NCBI GenBank assembly: GCA_021770065.1
Contig: JAETRR010000024.1
Location: 37,334 to 101,333 of the forward strand
Reading direction: 5' to 3'
DNA from: Lachnoclostridium sp.
Lineage (GTDB): Bacteria > Bacillota > Clostridia > Lachnospirales > Lachnospiraceae
DNA length: 64,000 bases
This document shows positions 61,498-64,000 of the stretch, piece by piece. Made by a program: the position numbers and the translations under genes. The notes under the pieces were generated by a model. It did no database searches and was not told the origin of the DNA. It was given only the letters and a program-made list of their open reading frames with translations. Numbering within the stretch: the first letter of the stretch is position 1; each line of letters opens with the position of its first letter.

Positions 61498-62452
61498 CGG
61501 CACCATCCTTCCCTTTGTGGAACCAGGCCTCCAATGCCTGCTCTACAATACTGTCCACCTTATTGGGATCCATTCCAACAAAGTATTTTTCCACAATTCT
61601 TGCAGGCACCTTATAGCATTTCTTCTTTACTGACTCCGTGCTAAGATACCGCCTTACCATTGCATCCGTCAAAGCTCCTGAATGACTGCGAAGCTTCATC
61701 ACCATTTCAATCGTAATCTTGGACTTCTTTTCCTTAATCACGTTATATACCATATTCTGCTCTTCCTCCGGAAGGAAGGCCAACTGCAAAGCAACCTTTG
61801 TATAAAGGGCACCTCTGTCTACCATATCCTTAAATGGCTTGATGAGATCATTCAGCTTCAGTAATCTTCCAACAGAACTTCCGGACAGTTCATATTCTTT
61901 TCCAATAGTATCCCTCGTTTTCATCCTGTGGTCACCGTGACCACGAGTGACCTCAACCTCTTTTCCTTCAAGTCGAGCAATTTCTTCGATGATGTCATTT
62001 CTTCTGCCTTGACAGGATTCCTTCTCATATCTCGCCTTCAGCACTGCTGCCTTTTCCGATATCAGAAAATCGGAAAATGACCTCTGCATCAGATTTGTCT
62101 CAATCACATACACATAAGCCTCTTCCTCTGACAAATCCGTTTTCACAATAGCTGGCACCTCCTTTAGTCCGGCAAGCTTTGCTGCATTCATTCTGTTGTG
62201 CCCGGAAAGCATTTCATATCCGCCATTAATCTTCTGTACGATTACCGGATTTAGAATGCCATGCTCCTTTACACTTGCAATCATATCCTCCAGACGTTCT
62301 CCCTCATATAAATGAAACGGATGGTCATGGAATGGCTGAATGTTCTTTATCTGAATCAGCTGAACCCCTCTTGGAACTTCTCTTTCCTCGATTTCATCCA
62401 TCAATAAATCCACTGCATCACCAAATACTTTTCTCTTATTATTAGCCTTCAT
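61490..62452 (-). CDS. parB: ParB family partition protein
   Basis: ATG at 62452 follows AAAGGAG and overlaps parA by 11 bp. The 320-residue protein has the ParB nuclease/CTPase core (SVKEHGILNPVIV, MLSGHNRMNAAKLAGLKEVPAI, YVIETNLMQRSF) and a central HTH (TIGKEYELSGSSVGRLLKL). It binds a parS-like site and works with ParA to segregate or stabilise the element. Confidence 0.95.
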   Translation of the reverse strand: MKANNKRKVFGDAVDLLMDEIEEREVPRGVQLIQIKNIQPFHDHPFHLYEGERLEDMIASVKEHGILNPVIVQKINGGYEMLSGHNRMNAAKLAGLKEVPAIVKTDLSEEEAYVYVIETNLMQRSFSDFLISEKAAVLKARYEKESCQGRRNDIIEEIARLEGKEVEVTRGHGDHRMKTRDTIGKEYELSGSSVGRLLKLNDLIKPFKDMVDRGALYTKVALQLAFLPEEEQNMVYNVIKEKKSKITIEMVMKLRSHSGALTDAMVRRYLSTESVKKKCYKVPARIVEKYFVGMDPNKVDSIVEQALEAWFHKGKDGADV

Positions 62453-63227
62453 AAGCAATCAGCTCCTTTGCAAATTTTCTATATGCGATTCCTGCAGATG
62501 CATTTTTGCTGTACAGTGCAATCGGCATGGAATAATAAATGCTCTCTCCCACCTTTACTGTAGATGGAATCCTATTTTCAAATATCCTTATCTGTCCCTG
62601 AAAGCTTCCCGTCACTTCCTCTGTCAGCACCTTACAAAGCGTAGTTCTGCTCTCGCACATGGTAAGCAGAATGCCTGCGACCGTAAGTGTGGGATTGATA
62701 CGTTTCTTAATCTTGCTGACTGTTCTTAAGAAATCTTGTAATCCCATCATCGCCAGCAGCTGAGGATTCACCGTAATAATGACTTCATCTGCCGCCGCCA
62801 GTGCATTAATCGTAAGCATTCCAAGGGAAGGACAAGTATCTATAAGCACATAATCGTATCTGTCCTTAATGGGTTCCAAAACCTCCGTGAGCATCCTCTC
62901 CGCTCCCATTTCCGTTCTAAGCTTCGCATCCACCACTGACAGATAAATGGATGAAGGAATGAACTCAACGCCATCCTTACTCTGAATAAATGCATCCAGA
63001 GACTCCGGAACCTGCTCCTCAATCTGAGCCATCATCAGATGACCAATTGTGTACTCCAATTCATTGGTATTCTCTACTCCGTAGCAAGTAGTGAGATTTG
63101 CCTGACTGTCAAAATCAATTGCAATAACCTTCTTCCCCATACTTTGCAGCGAATATGCCAGGTTCAGAGTGGTCGTGGTTTTACCCACGCCACCCTTCTG
63201 TGATCCAATAACAATAACCTTACCCAT
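62442..63227 (-). CDS. parA: ParA family partition ATPase
   Basis: The 261-residue protein has the deviant Walker A GSQKGGVGKTTT (residues 8-19), AIDFDSQANLT and VLIDTCPSLGML. It is the motor for ParB-bound DNA. It is followed by parB in the same operon and preceded 2 bp upstream by the SymE-like gene. Confidence 0.96.
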   Translation of the reverse strand: MGKVIVIGSQKGGVGKTTTTLNLAYSLQSMGKKVIAIDFDSQANLTTCYGVENTNELEYTIGHLMMAQIEEQVPESLDAFIQSKDGVEFIPSSIYLSVVDAKLRTEMGAERMLTEVLEPIKDRYDYVLIDTCPSLGMLTINALAAADEVIITVNPQLLAMMGLQDFLRTVSKIKKRINPTLTVAGILLTMCESRTTLCKVLTEEVTGSFQGQIRIFENRIPSTVKVGESIYYSMPIALYSKNASAGIAYRKFAKELIAYEG

Positions 63228-63229
63228 AA

Positions 63230-63556
63230 TTACTGTACCTCCTTCTCAGCCATGTACTTTGCAGCACCTTCTGCTACAAACTGTGCGTGCAGCTGTTCCT
63301 TTTCTTTCTGGAATTTCTTTTGAAGCTTCTTCATTTCCTTTTCCATAAACTCAGTCTCAGCCTTCTCCATTGCCGCCTTTTCCACATCCGGCGTAATAAT
63401 CAGCTTTCCATTTTCACAGCTGACGGAAATATAGTCACCAATCTCAAATCCCATCTCCTGAAGCCACTGCCCTTTCAAAATGATGGTTGGTGTTGCTTTA
63501 TAATTACGACCGCTCTGGGAATGTACCTTCATGCTTCTGTTTTTCTGATTCTTCAT
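63230..63556 (-). CDS. SymE/AbrB-like protein
   Basis: ATG at 63556 follows AAAAGGAG. The 108-residue protein has an AbrB-type swapped-hairpin region close to SymE (TIILKGQWLQEMGFEIGDYISVSCENGKLIITPD) and a long charged coiled tail (EFMEKEMKKLQKKFQKEKEQ). In E. coli SymE is a toxin from an SOS module; on clostridial elements similar genes precede parA and may be regulators instead. Confidence 0.78.
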   Translation of the reverse strand: MKNQKNRSMKVHSQSGRNYKATPTIILKGQWLQEMGFEIGDYISVSCENGKLIITPDVEKAAMEKAETEFMEKEMKKLQKKFQKEKEQLHAQFVAEGAAKYMAEKEVQ

Positions 63557-63585
63557 AAGCTTGTCTCCTTTTCGATATTGAATTT

Positions 63586-63618
63586 TACATAGTCTTATGT
63601 ACTAATCTGTGCTATAAT
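63586..63618 (+). promoter_or_regulatory. Promoter with inverted repeat ahead of the RHH gene
   Basis: TATAAT at 63613-63618 with TG one base ahead (extended -10). TACATA-GTCT-TATGTA (63586-63601) lies at the -35 position and may be the operator of the ribbon-helix-helix protein or of the divergent SymE-like gene. Confidence 0.6.
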
Positions 63619-63659
63619 GGCTACAGGCTTTTATGCCAATACACAATCGGAGGACTGCT

Positions 63660-63887
63660 ATGAGTGAAGAAAAAGCCGGTTCCTACAAAGGCCTTACCGA
63701 AGCTCGTAAGAGAGCAAATAAGAAATACAATGATCGATTCGTTGAAATAAAAGTTCGTGTTACCCCAGAGAAGCGTTCCGTCATTAAGGAACACGCCGAA
63801 AGCATGGGGGAAAGTGCAACTGCCTTTATCAATCGAGCCATCGATGAAGCCATGGAGCGAGACAAAAAATCCAGCCCTGAAACCTAA
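63660..63887 (+). CDS. Ribbon-helix-helix (Arc/CopG-like) protein
   Basis: ATG at 63660 follows CGGAGG. The 75-residue product has the RHH pattern RFVEIKVRVTPEKRSVIKEHAESMGESATAFINRAIDEAME. It is divergent from the symE-parA-parB operon and may control it or act as an antitoxin/copy regulator. Confidence 0.88.
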   Translation: MSEEKAGSYKGLTEARKRANKKYNDRFVEIKVRVTPEKRSVIKEHAESMGESATAFINRAIDEAMERDKKSSPET

Positions 63888-63891
63888 AAAA

Positions 63892-63953
63892 GTGTCTTCG
63901 ACACCTCAACCCCCTAGCCCCCATTCATGGGGGAATTAGGGGTTCCTTTTTTT
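63892..63953 (+). terminator. Double-hairpin terminator after the RHH gene
   Basis: A small GTGTC-TTC-GACAC stem (63892-63904) is followed by a strong stem formed from AACCCCCTAGCCCCC and its complement (about 63908-63945), then CCTTTTTTT. The remaining bases to 64000 show nothing recognisable. Confidence 0.85.
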
Positions 63954-64000
63954 ATCGTTTTCCTGCATAATGTTCTCATGAGCGTACTACAGGATATTTT

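Overview
The window looks like a chromosome segment of a Clostridia bacterium, most likely Lachnospiraceae. This is inferred from the Firmicute threonine cluster, a prfB with the usual +1 frameshift, the PadR/DUF1700/DUF4097 cassette and strong AGGAGG ribosome binding sites. Three blocks lie side by side. Positions 1-9.7 kb are ordinary chromosome. Positions about 9.7-44.1 kb hold a Tn916-type integrase/excisionase joined to an almost complete HK97-type siphophage gene set. Positions 44.1-64 kb hold a defence island followed by a ParA/ParB partition module. The right end of the integrated element is not in the window.

Chromosome: on the minus strand an ACT-domain protein, homoserine dehydrogenase, a phosphoglycerate-mutase-like enzyme (probable alternative homoserine kinase) and aspartokinase form one aspartate-to-threonine operon with a good promoter. 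A truncated PrpR-like regulator, prfB, a PspC-domain protein, a DUF4097/DUF1700/PadR envelope-stress-type operon, a 185-bp element with inverted ends and a low-molecular-weight tyrosine phosphatase follow.

Element, phage part: seven copies of TGGTCTAAA lie next to int. Going right there are int, xis, three accessory genes, lysis (amidase, holin), tail, head, packaging, and a toxin-antitoxin-like triad (HTH, ImmA/IrrE peptidase, PIN-like) wedged between the HNH nuclease and the small terminase. Then come replication genes (SNF2 helicase, VRR-NUC, D5 primase, DUF2800, DUF2815, PolA). The tail chaperone pair uses a -1 frameshift at A AAA AAC. The primase is broken by an internal deletion, and the DUF2800-PolA block is on the opposite strand from the other replication genes, so the prophage is probably defective or rearranged. 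A shared 42-nt element (ACCGGAA-N15-GCGCTTAGGAAG) sits upstream of xis and of both divergent replication units, tying the Tn916-type module to the phage genes.

Defence island: a HEPN-like protein, an IS4-type transposase scar, and one long minus-strand run of overlapping genes. Read in order of transcription the run is: HNH-like zinc protein, small middle component, DUF2326-type ABC ATPase (together an ABC three-component, ABC-3C, system), an XRE regulator, a 1199-aa protein joining a DruA-like DUF4338 region to a P-loop ATPase resembling DptF, a DptG-like protein, a 1578-aa protein with a PD-(D/E)XK-like region and an FtsK/SpoIIIE motor (DptH-like), an SfsA-type nuclease, and a truncated last gene. 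No DNA phosphorothioation (dnd) modification genes are visible. This composite is the best candidate here for an undescribed system.

Right end: a leader ORF with two ribosome-site-hiding hairpins precedes a conserved 192-aa protein. Then come a small protein, ParB, ParA and a SymE-like protein on the opposite strand, and a ribbon-helix-helix protein. This is a typical backbone of an integrative conjugative element or plasmid, and it continues beyond the window. Family calls are from motifs read by eye; no database search was possible.
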